64,000 nucleotides of DNA from Streptomyces typhae (GTDB lineage: Bacteria > Actinomycetota > Actinomycetes > Streptomycetales > Streptomycetaceae). The stretch is from contig NZ_WPNZ01000031.1 in assembly GCF_009755605.1 (NCBI RefSeq), positions 1 to 64,000 on the forward strand, written 5' to 3'. Position numbers and translations under genes: made by a program. Position 1 is the first letter of the stretch, and every line of letters starts with the position of its first letter. The notes below the pieces were generated by a model. It saw only the letters and a program-made list of their open reading frames with translations, ran no database searches and was not told the origin of the DNA. Shown one piece after another: positions 24,333 through 33,222 of this stretch.

Positions 24333-25613
24333 ATGCCCGCCACACCCCCCACACCGGCCACGCCGCCACCGGCGCTGCGTCCGTTCCTCACCGCCCGCCA
24401 CGACCTGCTGTGGCAGGAGGCGGACGCCTTCGCGGCCGAGCACCTCGCGCCGCTGGCCGCGTCCATGGAGGCCGCTCCTGGCAAGGTGGAGCGCGGGGCC
24501 GCGGAGCTGATGGCCGCCCGGGGCTGGTTCGCCGTGACCGTCCCGGCCGCCTTCGGCGGACTGGACGCCGGGCACGTGGCCAAGACGGTCCTGGTCCACC
24601 GGATCGCCTGCGTCTCGGCCGCAGCCGCGGCCATCCTGCAAGCCACCCTGATCCCCGTCGGCGCCCTGCTGCACTTCGCCACCGACGAGCAGAAGGAACG
24701 CTGGCTGCCACGGGTGGCCGACGGCTCGCTGCTCCTGACGATCGCGGTGACCGAGCCGCGGACGGGCGGTCACATCGGCGGCATCGAGACCACCGCCAAC
24801 CGCAAGGGCAAGACATGGGTGATCACCGGCAGCAAGGTCCACATCGGCAACAGCCACCTCGCCGGGGCCCACCTCGTCATTGCCCGCACCGCCAAGCCCG
24901 GGGTACGCACCTCGAAGGCGCTGACCGCGTTCATGGTCGTGGCCGACCGTCCCGGGCTCACCGTCGCCGAGCACCGGCCGGGCCTGGGTCTGCACGGCTT
25001 CTCCGCCGGCCGCCTCGAACTCGACCAGGTACGCGTCCCCGCGGACAACGTCGTCGGCGAAGTTGGCGGCGGGCTGAGCGTGGCCCAGAGCAGCAGCATC
25101 CTCTACGGCCGCCCCAACCTGGCCGCGGTCAGCCTCGGCATTCACGAGGCAGCCGTCGACCTCACCACCGACCGCCTCAAGAATCGCGCCCGCTACCAGG
25201 GAACCCTGTCCGACCTTCCGGTCCTGCGGGACCGCGTCGGCGAGATGGAGGCCCGCCTGCGAGCCGGACGGAACCTGCTCTACCAGTCCGTGCACCTCCT
25301 CGACCAGGGCCTGCCCTGCGACACCGACCTGATCAACGCCAAGTACCAGGGCCACCGTTGGGCCATGCAGTCGGTGCAGGACGCCATGGAACTGCACGGG
25401 GCCCACGCGCTGGAGGGCGGCTACCTCCTGCAGCGCCTGTGGCGCGACATCCCGTACACCTATCCGCCCGCCGGTACCGGCGAGTTTCAGCGGATACGGC
25501 TCGCCGACGCCGCCTTCGACGAGGACCCCGTCCAGTGGTCCGAACGCCTCGCCCCCCACGGACACCAGCAACGTCCCGGCATGAACGTGCCCCGCGAAAG
25601 CAGAACACCATGA
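24333..25613 (+). CDS. Acyl-CoA dehydrogenase family flavoprotein
   Basis: The 426-residue protein has the usual order of an acyl-CoA dehydrogenase: helical N-domain (ELMAARGWFAVTVPAAFGGL), then ATDEQKERWLPRVADGSLLL and TIAVTEPRTGGHIGGIETTA, then KTWVITGSKVHIGNSHLAGA. The beta domain has GLHGFSAGRLELDQVRVPAD, and the C-terminal four-helix domain has SVQDAMELHGAHALEGGYLL. The catalytic Glu position falls near AMELHGA, but I cannot assign it with certainty. FAD-dependent desaturation of a CoA- or carrier-bound acyl group is the family reaction. Its placement between signalling genes is unusual. The stop overlaps the next ATG. Confidence 0.85.
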   Translation: MPATPPTPATPPPALRPFLTARHDLLWQEADAFAAEHLAPLAASMEAAPGKVERGAAELMAARGWFAVTVPAAFGGLDAGHVAKTVLVHRIACVSAAAAAILQATLIPVGALLHFATDEQKERWLPRVADGSLLLTIAVTEPRTGGHIGGIETTANRKGKTWVITGSKVHIGNSHLAGAHLVIARTAKPGVRTSKALTAFMVVADRPGLTVAEHRPGLGLHGFSAGRLELDQVRVPADNVVGEVGGGLSVAQSSSILYGRPNLAAVSLGIHEAAVDLTTDRLKNRARYQGTLSDLPVLRDRVGEMEARLRAGRNLLYQSVHLLDQGLPCDTDLINAKYQGHRWAMQSVQDAMELHGAHALEGGYLLQRLWRDIPYTYPPAGTGEFQRIRLADAAFDEDPVQWSERLAPHGHQQRPGMNVPRESRTP

Positions 25614-26080
25614 CCGGCCCCGAGCAGCCCAGCACGCAGTGGCAGGCAGGCGATCCCCTGAACTTCGCCTCCCTGCGCCACACCGTGGACGACGCCCTGG
25701 CCACGCTCCCTCCCCCGAGCGGGGACGACCTCCTCTTCACCTTCAGCGACCCCAAGCCCACCCCGACGCCGAAGCTGATCGACATGCTCCTGGTCGACCT
25801 GGCCGGTCTCCTGGTCCCCTGCCAGGACGCGGTGAGGTCCTGGGAGCCGGAGCCCAAGGCCATGGTCACGACCATGATCACAGAGGCGTACGCGCTCATC
25901 GAACGGCGCCCGGTAGCCCCGAAAGCCGACCAGGCATACGACTACCTCCAGAAACTCGCCCACGCCACCCGGGCCCTCGCCGTCGTCGCCTACCCCGGCC
26001 CATCACCCGAGGCCCCGGCGCACGACGCTCCCCTTCCCCACCCGCACACACCTACCGACGGAGAGGCACGACACACGTGA
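25610..26080 (+). CDS. DUF6415-like helical protein
   Basis: The ATG overlaps the previous stop (ATGA). The 156-residue product reads MTGPEQPSTQWQAGDPLNFA, LRHTVDDALATLPPPSGDDL, LIDMLLVDLAGLLVPCQDAV, TMITEAYALIERRPVAPKAD, YDYLQKLAHATRALAVVAYP. All-helical proteins of this type are frequent in Streptomyces accessory loci, often beside regulators of the XRE and zincin sort (DUF6415). No catalytic motif is seen. It is coupled at both ends within the operon. Confidence 0.65.
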   Translation: MTGPEQPSTQWQAGDPLNFASLRHTVDDALATLPPPSGDDLLFTFSDPKPTPTPKLIDMLLVDLAGLLVPCQDAVRSWEPEPKAMVTTMITEAYALIERRPVAPKADQAYDYLQKLAHATRALAVVAYPGPSPEAPAHDAPLPHPHTPTDGEARHT

Positions 26081-26955
26081 GCACCTGCGACATCCGCTAC
26101 GAAACCGACCTGCATCCCGAAATCGTCGAGCTGATCGAGCCCCTGTCGGAGAAGGTCCTGCCGCTCGTGGCAGAGGTGACCAGGCTGCCGCTCGGCAACC
26201 GTCCGGTAATCCGCGTGGTCGGTCACGAACAGCTCATCGCCAACGTGATGGAGGCGCGGCGGCGGGCGTTCGTCCGCGATGAGCGACAGCTCGACATGTC
26301 CGTCGAGGAAGTCAGCTCCCTGCGTGCCCGGCTGGGAACCGAGGAGGAGCAGCTGCGGCTGTCCTGGATGGGGGGACCTGCCGCCACGGTCACCAGGGTG
26401 TCCGGCAGGCCGGAGATCTTCATCGTTCCTGAGGCCATCCACCACATAGGTGGCGGGGAGGCGTTGATCGCCAAGGGGCTCGCGCACGAGCTCGCGCACG
26501 TGGGCCAGCACTGGGCAAGCAGCGGTGAGGCGTTGCGGGCCTACAGCACCAGCAGGCCCGACCTCCGCGACCTCGCGGACGTGGCGGTGGGACCGCTGTT
26601 GCACGGTCATTCCGAGTGGACCGATCACCAGGTCACCACCCGCCTGCTCGGCCACATCGTGGAGCCGGGCCCCACGGGCCGGGAGACACCCGAGTTCCTG
26701 GCCCAGATGCAGCGGTACTACGAGCGCATGCAGGACCCCGCCACCGCGCCAGCACACCCGGCGCCGTCGGGGAACCCCTACCAGGTCGGTCTCCTCTGGG
26801 TGAGCGGCATCATCAACCGCCTGGGCATCGAGACGTTCAACGAGGTCTGGAACAGCCTGCGGTTCTTCCCCACCACCCAGGAGCTCAAGAAGCCCGACAC
26901 GTGGGTGCGACGGATGGCCCCCAACGCCCACGCTCAGCACGAGGGGAACGCGTGA
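26077..26955 (+). CDS. Zinc-dependent metallopeptidase-like protein
   Basis: The GTG at 26077 overlaps the previous stop. The 292-residue protein contains a zincin motif in LIAKGLAHELAHVGQHWASS (HExxH with a further His). It is preceded by a helical and strand region with FIVPEAIHHIGGGEA. Downstream LHGHSEWTDHQVTTRLLGHI may supply the third ligand (His or Glu). There is no signal peptide, so it acts in the cytoplasm. It resembles the actinobacterial zinc-dependent metalloprotease families of unknown substrate. Context places it in the conservon-extended operon. Confidence 0.7.
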   Translation: MSTCDIRYETDLHPEIVELIEPLSEKVLPLVAEVTRLPLGNRPVIRVVGHEQLIANVMEARRRAFVRDERQLDMSVEEVSSLRARLGTEEEQLRLSWMGGPAATVTRVSGRPEIFIVPEAIHHIGGGEALIAKGLAHELAHVGQHWASSGEALRAYSTSRPDLRDLADVAVGPLLHGHSEWTDHQVTTRLLGHIVEPGPTGRETPEFLAQMQRYYERMQDPATAPAHPAPSGNPYQVGLLWVSGIINRLGIETFNEVWNSLRFFPTTQELKKPDTWVRRMAPNAHAQHEGNA

Positions 26956-27104
26956 GCTGGTGGGTTCTGTGGCCGCCGCTCAAGCCTCCTGGCCCGGAGA
27001 GGCGGGCACACCACGAGACCGAGAGGTCGCGTCCCTCGCCACCCCTCGCACCAGCCTCGCCCCGCGACCCCCGGAAGGACCCGCCCCCGCATGTCCGCCC
27101 TTGA
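26952..27104 (+). CDS. Possible 50-residue proline-rich protein
   Basis: A GTG overlapping the zincin stop opens a 50-codon frame, MSWWVLWPPLKPPGPERRAH..., that ends inside the start of the methyltransferase gene. The Trp/Pro-rich start and overlapping position suggest translation, but the composition may be fortuitous. No ribosome site is needed if coupled. Confidence 0.3.
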   Translation: MSWWVLWPPLKPPGPERRAHHETERSRPSPPLAPASPRDPRKDPPPHVRP

Positions 27105-27720
27105 CCACACCGACGCCCTGACCGCGGGGGACTGGGACGCGTACTACACGAAATGGGGAGGGCGTTTGGTGACCCAGGCGGAGAAGGAGCGGTTCCTGAA
27201 GCGGGCTCCCTCCGTGCGTGGACGGCGCGTTGCCGATATCGGCTGCGGCACCGGGTCGTGGACGCGCCAGCTCGCCCTGTGGGGTGCGCGGGTCACCGGC
27301 TACGACTACTCGGCCGTGGCCCTGCGTCAGGCCCGCCGCCACCCTCAGCCGGGCATGACCTACGAGCAGTGGGACGTCACCAGCGGGCCCGCCCCCGACA
27401 GTCTGGCGGCGGGCAGCGTCGACCTCGTGACGTGCCGTCTGTCGCTGGCCTACCTGGACATCGAGCCCTTTCTTGGTCGCGTCGCCGACTGGCTGACTCC
27501 TGACGGCGCGCTCTACATCCTCACCCCCGTGCAGTACGGCCCGCTCCGCCCCCGGCCACCGGCCACGCCACCGGCCGCGGATGACGACCCCTACCTGCGG
27601 GCGATCACCGAGGACCAGCTCACCCGCCTCCTGGCCAGCAGCCCGCAGCAGTGGGATTCACTGCGCCACGTCGTCGTCAAGCAGGTCAGCGTGCTCGTGC
27701 TGCAAGGACCCACCATCTAG
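27091..27720 (+). CDS. Class I SAM-dependent methyltransferase
   Basis: The 209-residue protein has motif I at VRGRRVADIGCGTGSWTRQL, motif post-I at RVTGYDYSAVALRQARRHPQ, motif II at GSVDLVTCRLSLAYLDIEPF and motif III at LTPDGALYILTPVQYGP. This is the Methyltransf_11/25 type, acting on a small molecule. The acceptor is unknown. GGAAGGAC precedes the ATG at 27091. It belongs to the co-directional series after the zincin gene. Confidence 0.85.
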   Translation: MSALDHTDALTAGDWDAYYTKWGGRLVTQAEKERFLKRAPSVRGRRVADIGCGTGSWTRQLALWGARVTGYDYSAVALRQARRHPQPGMTYEQWDVTSGPAPDSLAAGSVDLVTCRLSLAYLDIEPFLGRVADWLTPDGALYILTPVQYGPLRPRPPATPPAADDDPYLRAITEDQLTRLLASSPQQWDSLRHVVVKQVSVLVLQGPTI

Positions 27721-27756
27721 CCTCCCCGCCCGCTCCTCTCAGAGAAAGGTGCTGTG

Positions 27757-27948
27757 ATGTGCCCGCAACAGCCGCCGTGTCCCCCCGCGGAGGCCACCGA
27801 CCACGAGGCGGCCCGCGCCCGGTCGGTCCACCCCAGCCAAGGCCGCACACGGCACGCCGTCCTGCTGTTCGAGGACACCGGACAACTGCTGCCCACCAGC
27901 AAGGTCATCGCTCCCCACCGCCCCACCGACTTCGGGGCCGCCGCGTGA
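27757..27948 (+). CDS. DUF5999-like small protein
   Basis: The start is ATG at 27757 (or the GTG three bases earlier) after AAAGGTGC. The sequence begins MCPQQPPCPPAEATDHEAAR and ends VLLFEDTGQLLPTSKVIAPH, RPTDFGAAA. It matches the pattern of DUF5999, a short family common in Streptomyces (CQHQPPCP...DREAAR...FEDTGELLP...APHRP). The paired cysteines could bind metal. The stop overlaps the GTG of the following STAND gene. Confidence 0.75.
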   Translation: MCPQQPPCPPAEATDHEAARARSVHPSQGRTRHAVLLFEDTGQLLPTSKVIAPHRPTDFGAAA

Positions 27949-30104
27949 CGGACGTACCGCACCCACCCGCCGACAGCGCCAACAACCTGGTGACGGACTA
28001 CGCCGGGGCCGTGGTCCAGGCCGGACACGTCGGCACCCTCCAGCTCCACACACCTTGCGTGGCTCCGCCGCCGCCCCGCCAGATGCTGCCGGTCCCGCAG
28101 ACCTGGATCGACCGGAGCACGGTGCTGCGCGAACTGGACGCCGCAGCCGCCGACCGCCGCGGCGGTCCCTCTCTGCTCGTGGTGATCTCGGGTGTCGGCG
28201 GTGTGGGCAAGACCGCCCTGGCCACCAAGTGGCTTGCGAGCCGCAGCGCGGACACGCCCGGCGGACAGGTGTACGCCGACCTCTCCCGCGGGCGCCACGA
28301 GTCTGCCGAGGCCCTGGTGCGCCGGGTGCTGCGGCACTTCCTGCGCTCGACTGGCCACGACCCCGGCACCGACGACGTCCAGGAACTGGCCGCCTGGTGG
28401 CGCTCCGCCAGCCACGGCCCCCGCCTCGGCATCCTGCTGGACAACGCCGAGGGCGCCGCCGACGTGCAGCCTCTGCTGCCCGGCGACGCCGGGCACCTGA
28501 TCATGGTCACCTCCCGCGTGCGGCTGGACGCGCTCACGGCACAGGGCGCTCTTCGATGCGAACTGCCGCCCCTGAACCGTGCGGTGGCCGAGCGGCTACT
28601 GGCCCGCATCGCAGGCAGGGAACTCGCACACGAGCGCCGGGGCGCAGCGCAGACGCGGGGCGCCCTGCGGACGATCGCCAGCGCCTGCAACTACTTGCCC
28701 CTGGCACTCGTCGTGGCCGCCACCAGCCTGACCACCCGCCCCGAGCGGCAGATCGCCGCCGTCGCCCGCGAGCTGGATCACGCCACCATCCTCGAAAGGC
28801 ATGCCCTCGTGCCCGTTCTGGAGCAGCGCTACGCCGACTTACCCACCGCCAGCGACCGCCAGGCGTACCGGCTGCTGAGCGTTGCCCCGCTCAGGGAGAT
28901 CGAGGCCGACGCCGCCGCCAACATCTGCCAGCTCGCCCGCCCCGAGGCGGCCTCCGCCCTGCGGACGCTGGCCGACGCCGGTCTCCTGGAGCGCCTTGGG
29001 CCCCGGTCCGGGCGCGGGGTGACCTACCGCTTCCACGACGCCGTCAAGGAGCACGCGCAGCAGCGCGCCCAGGACGAGGACGGCCCCACCGGCGTCGACG
29101 AGGCGATGCGCCGCTGCGGTGCCTGGCTGCTGGTTACGTCCACGCGTGCGGAGCGGATTCTCACCCCCCATCACCGCCAGCTCGCCCGGGACCTGCACCA
29201 CCACGTCGACCGCTTCGCCTTCGCCGACGACGACCACGGCGCGGCTCTGCGCTGGGTCGAGGCCCACCTGCCGGATGTGGCCCTGACGGTCTACGAAGCT
29301 CGCCGTCAGGGCTGGCACGTCCTGGTGTGGCAGCTCGTGCACGCGACCTGGCCCGCTTTCCACTACCTGCGCCCGATGGAACTCTCCGCGGAACTGCACC
29401 GCCTCGGCGCCGAGGCCGCCGAGGCGTGCGGGGACCGGGAGGCGCTGCGGGAGATGCTGACCACCGGCGTCATCGCACTGCGCGCACTGAACCGCGTCCC
29501 GGAAGCCGCCCAGTGGGCTGCGCGGGCCCTCACCCTCGCTCGGGAGGACGGCGATATCCGCAGCCTGAGCCAGGCCACCCACGAACTGGGCGTCTGCGCC
29601 CGCGCCCATGGCGACAAGAAGGAAGCGAGGCAGTACCTGTTCGAAGCCCGCGTGATGCGCGAGGAGAACGGAGACTGCCGCGGTGCGGCACTGACCAGCA
29701 TCGTCGAGAGCCAGATCGACCTCGACGACGGACAGCCCAACCGTGCCATCGACCGGGTCGGCCCCGCCCACGTCGACCTGCGCAGCGTCGGCGACACGAT
29801 CAACGCCGGCCGCGCCTGCCTGGTCCTCGCCGAAGCCCACAGCCGCATCGGCAGCTCCGCCAACGCCGCACGGCTCCTCAACCGCGCGGAAGACGACTTC
29901 CAGCATGCGGGCAGTCCCACCGGGCAGGCCCGCGTACTGCGGATGCGCGGACGCCTCGCCGAACAGGACGGCGACACCGCCACAGCACGCACTCACTACA
30001 CAGCCGCCCTCGCTCTCTACAAGAAGACCAGCCCACAGGACGCCGACGAGGTCACCACTCTCCTCAATGCACTACCGAAGGGGTGGGTCACGCCCACCCC
30101 TTGA
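27945..30104 (+). CDS. STAND (NB-ARC-type) ATPase with TPR repeats
   Basis: The GTG at 27945 overlaps the stop of the DUF5999-like gene. Of the 719 residues, the N-terminus contains DYAGAVVQAGHVGTLQLHTP, a short element frequently found ahead of STAND domains in actinobacteria. The P-loop is VVISGVGGVGKTALATKWLA (about 80-99), Walker B RLGILLDNAEGAADVQPLLP, and sensor HLIMVTSRVRLDAL. A winged-helix region (YRLLSVAPLREIEADAAANI) is followed by roughly ten TPR units (for example ATHELGVCARAHGDKKEARQ). No effector domain is fused. It may signal with the upstream operon. A hairpin overlapping its end terminates transcription. Confidence 0.85.
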   Translation: MTDVPHPPADSANNLVTDYAGAVVQAGHVGTLQLHTPCVAPPPPRQMLPVPQTWIDRSTVLRELDAAAADRRGGPSLLVVISGVGGVGKTALATKWLASRSADTPGGQVYADLSRGRHESAEALVRRVLRHFLRSTGHDPGTDDVQELAAWWRSASHGPRLGILLDNAEGAADVQPLLPGDAGHLIMVTSRVRLDALTAQGALRCELPPLNRAVAERLLARIAGRELAHERRGAAQTRGALRTIASACNYLPLALVVAATSLTTRPERQIAAVARELDHATILERHALVPVLEQRYADLPTASDRQAYRLLSVAPLREIEADAAANICQLARPEAASALRTLADAGLLERLGPRSGRGVTYRFHDAVKEHAQQRAQDEDGPTGVDEAMRRCGAWLLVTSTRAERILTPHHRQLARDLHHHVDRFAFADDDHGAALRWVEAHLPDVALTVYEARRQGWHVLVWQLVHATWPAFHYLRPMELSAELHRLGAEAAEACGDREALREMLTTGVIALRALNRVPEAAQWAARALTLAREDGDIRSLSQATHELGVCARAHGDKKEARQYLFEARVMREENGDCRGAALTSIVESQIDLDDGQPNRAIDRVGPAHVDLRSVGDTINAGRACLVLAEAHSRIGSSANAARLLNRAEDDFQHAGSPTGQARVLRMRGRLAEQDGDTATARTHYTAALALYKKTSPQDADEVTTLLNALPKGWVTPTP
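30078..30102 (+). terminator. 10-bp perfect hairpin at the end of the operon
   Basis: AAGGGGTGGG (30078-30087) pairs with CCCACCCCTT (30093-30102) around five bases. It overlaps the last codons of the STAND gene and can serve the converging gene as well. Confidence 0.7.
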
Positions 30105-30237
30105 GGATCGCCCCAGCCGTCTGTCCTCGACGCCAGCCTTCCGCGGGCCAGAGCGTCAGCTCGACCTGAAAGGGGCGCCCCTCCGGCAGCACGAGCGGAC
30201 ACCCAGTCAGGTGCCCCCTCCGGAGCGAATCTGTGGA

Positions 30238-30645
30238 TCAGGGCGTCGTATAGCGGTCCAGGAACGTCAACTCGGTTCCGGTGAGTCGGCGGGGCCGCCG
30301 CGTGTCCAGGTTGTAGGCGACGATAGTGGTTGTGCCCTCGGCGTAGACGTGCTGCGCATCGCGGATCTCATAGGCCAGGTCAAACTGCACACTGCGGCGT
30401 TGCGCGACCCGCACGCACACGTCGACAGGATCTTCGCGGTACAGCAGAGGGACGCGGTACTCGACGGCGGCTCGACTGACGACGAACGAATGCCAACGGC
30501 GCTCCGCGGCGTCGGCGAGAAGCACCTGTTGGAACATGCGCGTGCGCGCCTCTTCCATGTAGCGCAGGTACAGCGCGTTGTTGACGTGTCCGTAGGTGTC
30601 GGCGTCAGCCCAGCGCAGCGGGCAGGAGTAGGTGTACGTGTGCAA
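30238..30645 (-). CDS. 4-hydroxybenzoyl-CoA-type thioesterase
   Basis: Only a TTG at 30645 gives a complete start; the protein has 135 residues. It reads CPLRWADADTYGHVNNALYL, RYMEEARTRMFQQVLL, where the Asp of RWADAD-YGHVNN is the usual 4HBT catalytic site. Then come VEYRVPLLYREDPVDVCVRV and VQFDLAYEIRDAQHVYAEGT, the hot-dog strands. It hydrolyses an acyl-CoA or carrier thioester, substrate unknown. It lies 18 bp behind the MmyB-type regulator and is likely co-transcribed with it. Confidence 0.85.
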   Translation of the reverse strand: MHTYTYSCPLRWADADTYGHVNNALYLRYMEEARTRMFQQVLLADAAERRWHSFVVSRAAVEYRVPLLYREDPVDVCVRVAQRRSVQFDLAYEIRDAQHVYAEGTTTIVAYNLDTRRPRRLTGTELTFLDRYTTP

Positions 30646-30663
30646 GTGGGGCTGGCTTTCTGT

Positions 30664-32145
30664 TCAGTTGCGGCCGTGAGGTGCCGGCTGGTCCGGGGAG
30701 TGTGCGCCTCGGGCGCCAGGAGCTTCCTGAACGCTGTCGGTCGACGCGTATGGGGCGGTGATCTCGGCGCGGAGTTCGCGGAGCAGGCGTATGTGCTCGT
30801 CCGATTCGCTGAGGTAGTTGTCGATCTCTGCGAGTGCGCCCTCGGGGTCGTCTGGCAGGCCCGTGCGGGTGACGGACTTCAGCTCGGCCCGTTCCTGGTC
30901 ATTAAGGTCGGTCCAGGGGAGTCGTGCGAGCACGAGAATGGGAGCGATCTCGGTGACGGCCCAGTGTCCGGCGTTCTCCTGGACGGCCCAGACCACGCTG
31001 CGCTTTGAGGGCGAGAGGGTCAGTTGTGCGTCGGGGCCCATCCGGCGGCTGAGGGCAGGCAGGGGGACGGCGTGCTCGCCAGCTCGGGCCGCGGCCTGCT
31101 CCGGGGTGCTGACCAACAGGCGCACGGTGCGGACGTCGTCTCGCAGGCTGTCGGCTTGGGCGAGGCGCCCCTGGGCCCGTTGCCTCTCCTGCACGGAGTT
31201 GTGTGTCTCTTCTGCCCAGGCGTCGCGGATGCCGCCCAGTGCGTCGAGCGTGGCGTCGGCTTCCACCTCGGCGCCGGCCTCGACCCAGGTCATTACGACG
31301 AACCGGCAGTCCGGCATGATCGCCGGGTACGCGACGTGGCTGACGATCTCGATCGTGCGGTAGTCGAGCGTCGGCACGGTGGCAAGGAAGACGTGACCGT
31401 CGCGGTGCTCCACGAAGTCGGTGTCGGACTCCCAGATACGGCGGATCTCCGGGTTCTTCTTGACGTCCTCGATCAGTTCTTTCAGGTCGGCGTCGTCACC
31501 GTGGGTGGTCTCGGCGAAGCGGAGCATCCGCATGAAGACCGTGGCGTGCTTGTGCCAGTCGTGATAGGTCGCGCGCCCCTCGGCCGTGGTCAGTGCCCAG
31601 CGGATCAGGTTGGCCTTCGGTTCCATCACCCAGGGCCAGATCTCGGCCATCGCCTGGTTGTAGGCGAGGATGTTCCAGTTCCGGTCGCTGAGGTAGGTGG
31701 GGCTGGGCATCTGCTGGTCGATGAGCAGGCGCAGTGCGGGTCCCACTTCCGGCTGGCCCTCGACGGACCGCAGATAGGTGCCGATGTTGTGGAGCAGAAG
31801 CGCGTGCCGGTCTTCAGCATCGAGCTGCAGCAGCTCGACCAGGGCGTCGCACTGCCCTTCGGAGAAGCGGGGGGTGGCGCCGGATTCGATGCCGCGCAGT
31901 TTGCGCTCGCTGATCCCCAGCGCGCGGGCGGTGCGAGGCTGCGTGACCTTGGCGGCCTTCCTCCACCGCTTGAGCATTGCGCCGAAGCCGATGAACTGGC
32001 CGGCGGGCGCGGGACGCGCGGGCACGAGACCTGTCTCCTCGGCATGAGGCTTGTCCGCCCCAGAGCGCGGCCGTGTGCTCGTGCCGGAGGACTCCTCGTC
32101 CGTAGCACCGTTGCTGTCGGGCCAGTCCTCCGCCTTCGCGACCAT
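30664..32145 (-). CDS. XRE regulator with MmyB-type ligand-binding domain
   Basis: The ATG at 32145 is chosen for the GGGAGG seven bases ahead; upstream frame is leader. The 493-residue protein has a disordered N-terminus. An HTH follows at FGAMLKRWRKAAKVTQPRTA, RALGISERKLRGIESGATPR. The MmyB-like ligand-binding domain is YLSDRNWNILAYNQAMAEIW, NLIRWALTTAEGRATYHDWH and EIRRIWESDTDFVEHRDGHV. An extra helical C-terminal region of about 180 residues extends beyond the usual MmyB length of about 280, with DQERAELKSVTRTGLPDDPE and an acidic end. It probably senses a fatty acyl or similar ligand and controls the thioesterase next to it. Confidence 0.8.
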   Translation of the reverse strand: MVAKAEDWPDSNGATDEESSGTSTRPRSGADKPHAEETGLVPARPAPAGQFIGFGAMLKRWRKAAKVTQPRTARALGISERKLRGIESGATPRFSEGQCDALVELLQLDAEDRHALLLHNIGTYLRSVEGQPEVGPALRLLIDQQMPSPTYLSDRNWNILAYNQAMAEIWPWVMEPKANLIRWALTTAEGRATYHDWHKHATVFMRMLRFAETTHGDDADLKELIEDVKKNPEIRRIWESDTDFVEHRDGHVFLATVPTLDYRTIEIVSHVAYPAIMPDCRFVVMTWVEAGAEVEADATLDALGGIRDAWAEETHNSVQERQRAQGRLAQADSLRDDVRTVRLLVSTPEQAAARAGEHAVPLPALSRRMGPDAQLTLSPSKRSVVWAVQENAGHWAVTEIAPILVLARLPWTDLNDQERAELKSVTRTGLPDDPEGALAEIDNYLSESDEHIRLLRELRAEITAPYASTDSVQEAPGARGAHSPDQPAPHGRN

Positions 32146-33222
32146 CGCGATCCTCCCTCTCCTTTCAGGGTCGATGACATCTGCTCCGGGCATGAAAAAA
32201 GGGGGACAGCACAATCGCCGGCCCCCGCCCTGCAGTCTCGCGACCACGACCATACGCAAAGATTCGTCCGATCTGGCCCCTGTGTGGCCTCCCCCACATA
32301 CCACTCCGAATATTTGGTTTATCCATGAACTGATCTCGCATATGCCGGGCGGTTCACGCGAGCAGAATCGGCCTCCCCGCAGTGAAATCATGATCATTAT
32401 GCGGAACCGGCAAAAGTTTGCCGGTTTTCGTTCCACCCTCTCGATAGCCGGTCTAGACCAGCCGGGGAACTGGCCTCGCCCTTCGTTGGATGCCCTCATT
32501 GCGCTTGCCCTGTAAGCGACTTGTGGACCCGCGGGCGGATCGGTGGCGCGCGCCAGCCGGGTGGGCTTTGCTCACGAATCGGGCAAATGATCGCCGTTGA
32601 CGCTCCTCTGCGACTTGGCTTAAATCCTCCTGACCAGCTGATTCAACACGCTGTGGCAGAGAGGGCGGAGGAGCGTAGTGCAGATCATCTTTGGTGCTCG
32701 TGGCGATTCGACTGCTGTTTCCATCTCGCGACCGGCAGGCTCGCCTCGCCGACGCACGCGTGGGCGCCTTCCCCGTGCGACTTGTACCGCGGCCGTGAAT
32801 AGAGTCTGGATCTTGTCGCGGTGTGCGCATATGTTCGTCGTCCCCCACCGGGTCCCTCGCCCAGCGGCAGAGACGAGAAGGAGCAGCGTGAACTTCATCC
32901 GGGGCGGCCGGGCCGGGTAACCCGGGAAACAGCGGCGGCGCCTGAGGGAGGCAACCCTCAGACGCCGACCGCCAGATGAAACTCCCGCCCGTGCAAAGGC
33001 CGGAGATTTACCCACCATCACCGCACCGGGCCGTATTCCCATAGCCCCGGAGCGGCATCACTTCAGAGGAGAGTGTTGCATGCGCGCTGCCCTGCGCAAA
33101 AGGCCGACCAGACCGGCCTGCGCGGCAGACTGCCCCCCGCCGTCCGCTGCCCGCACCCGCACCCGCACCCGCACCCGGGGCGGATGTCACAGGCTGCGGC
33201 ACCGTGTCGGAGGTGGGGTCTG
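32146..33222. other. 1.08-kb intergenic region, possible replication/regulatory region
   Basis: Divergent leader between the minus-strand MmyB-type gene and the plus-strand replication-like gene. I see no convincing gene. It holds a hairpin (32937-32966), a CCGCAC hexamer in four tandem copies (about 33150-33174), and A/T-richer patches near 32390-32420. These are features one would expect of a plasmid origin, but no DnaA boxes or iterons could be established by eye. Confidence 0.4.
32937..32966. repeat. Hairpin GGCG-C-CTGAGGG / CCCTCAG-A-CGCC
   Basis: Eleven of twelve base pairs form around a six-base loop (AGGCAA). It lies about 260 bp before the replication-like gene and could be a transcription terminator, attenuator or origin structure. 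Confidence 0.5.

Noticed and set aside
33150-33174. Four CCGCAC repeats as replication iterons
   Set aside because: The unit is only six bases and low in complexity; iterons are usually about 20 bp, so this alone does not define an origin.
33073-33222. Upstream extension of the replication-like protein
   Set aside because: The extra 50 residues translate the CCGCAC repeat into a His-Pro run, and a good ribosome site precedes the ATG at 33223.
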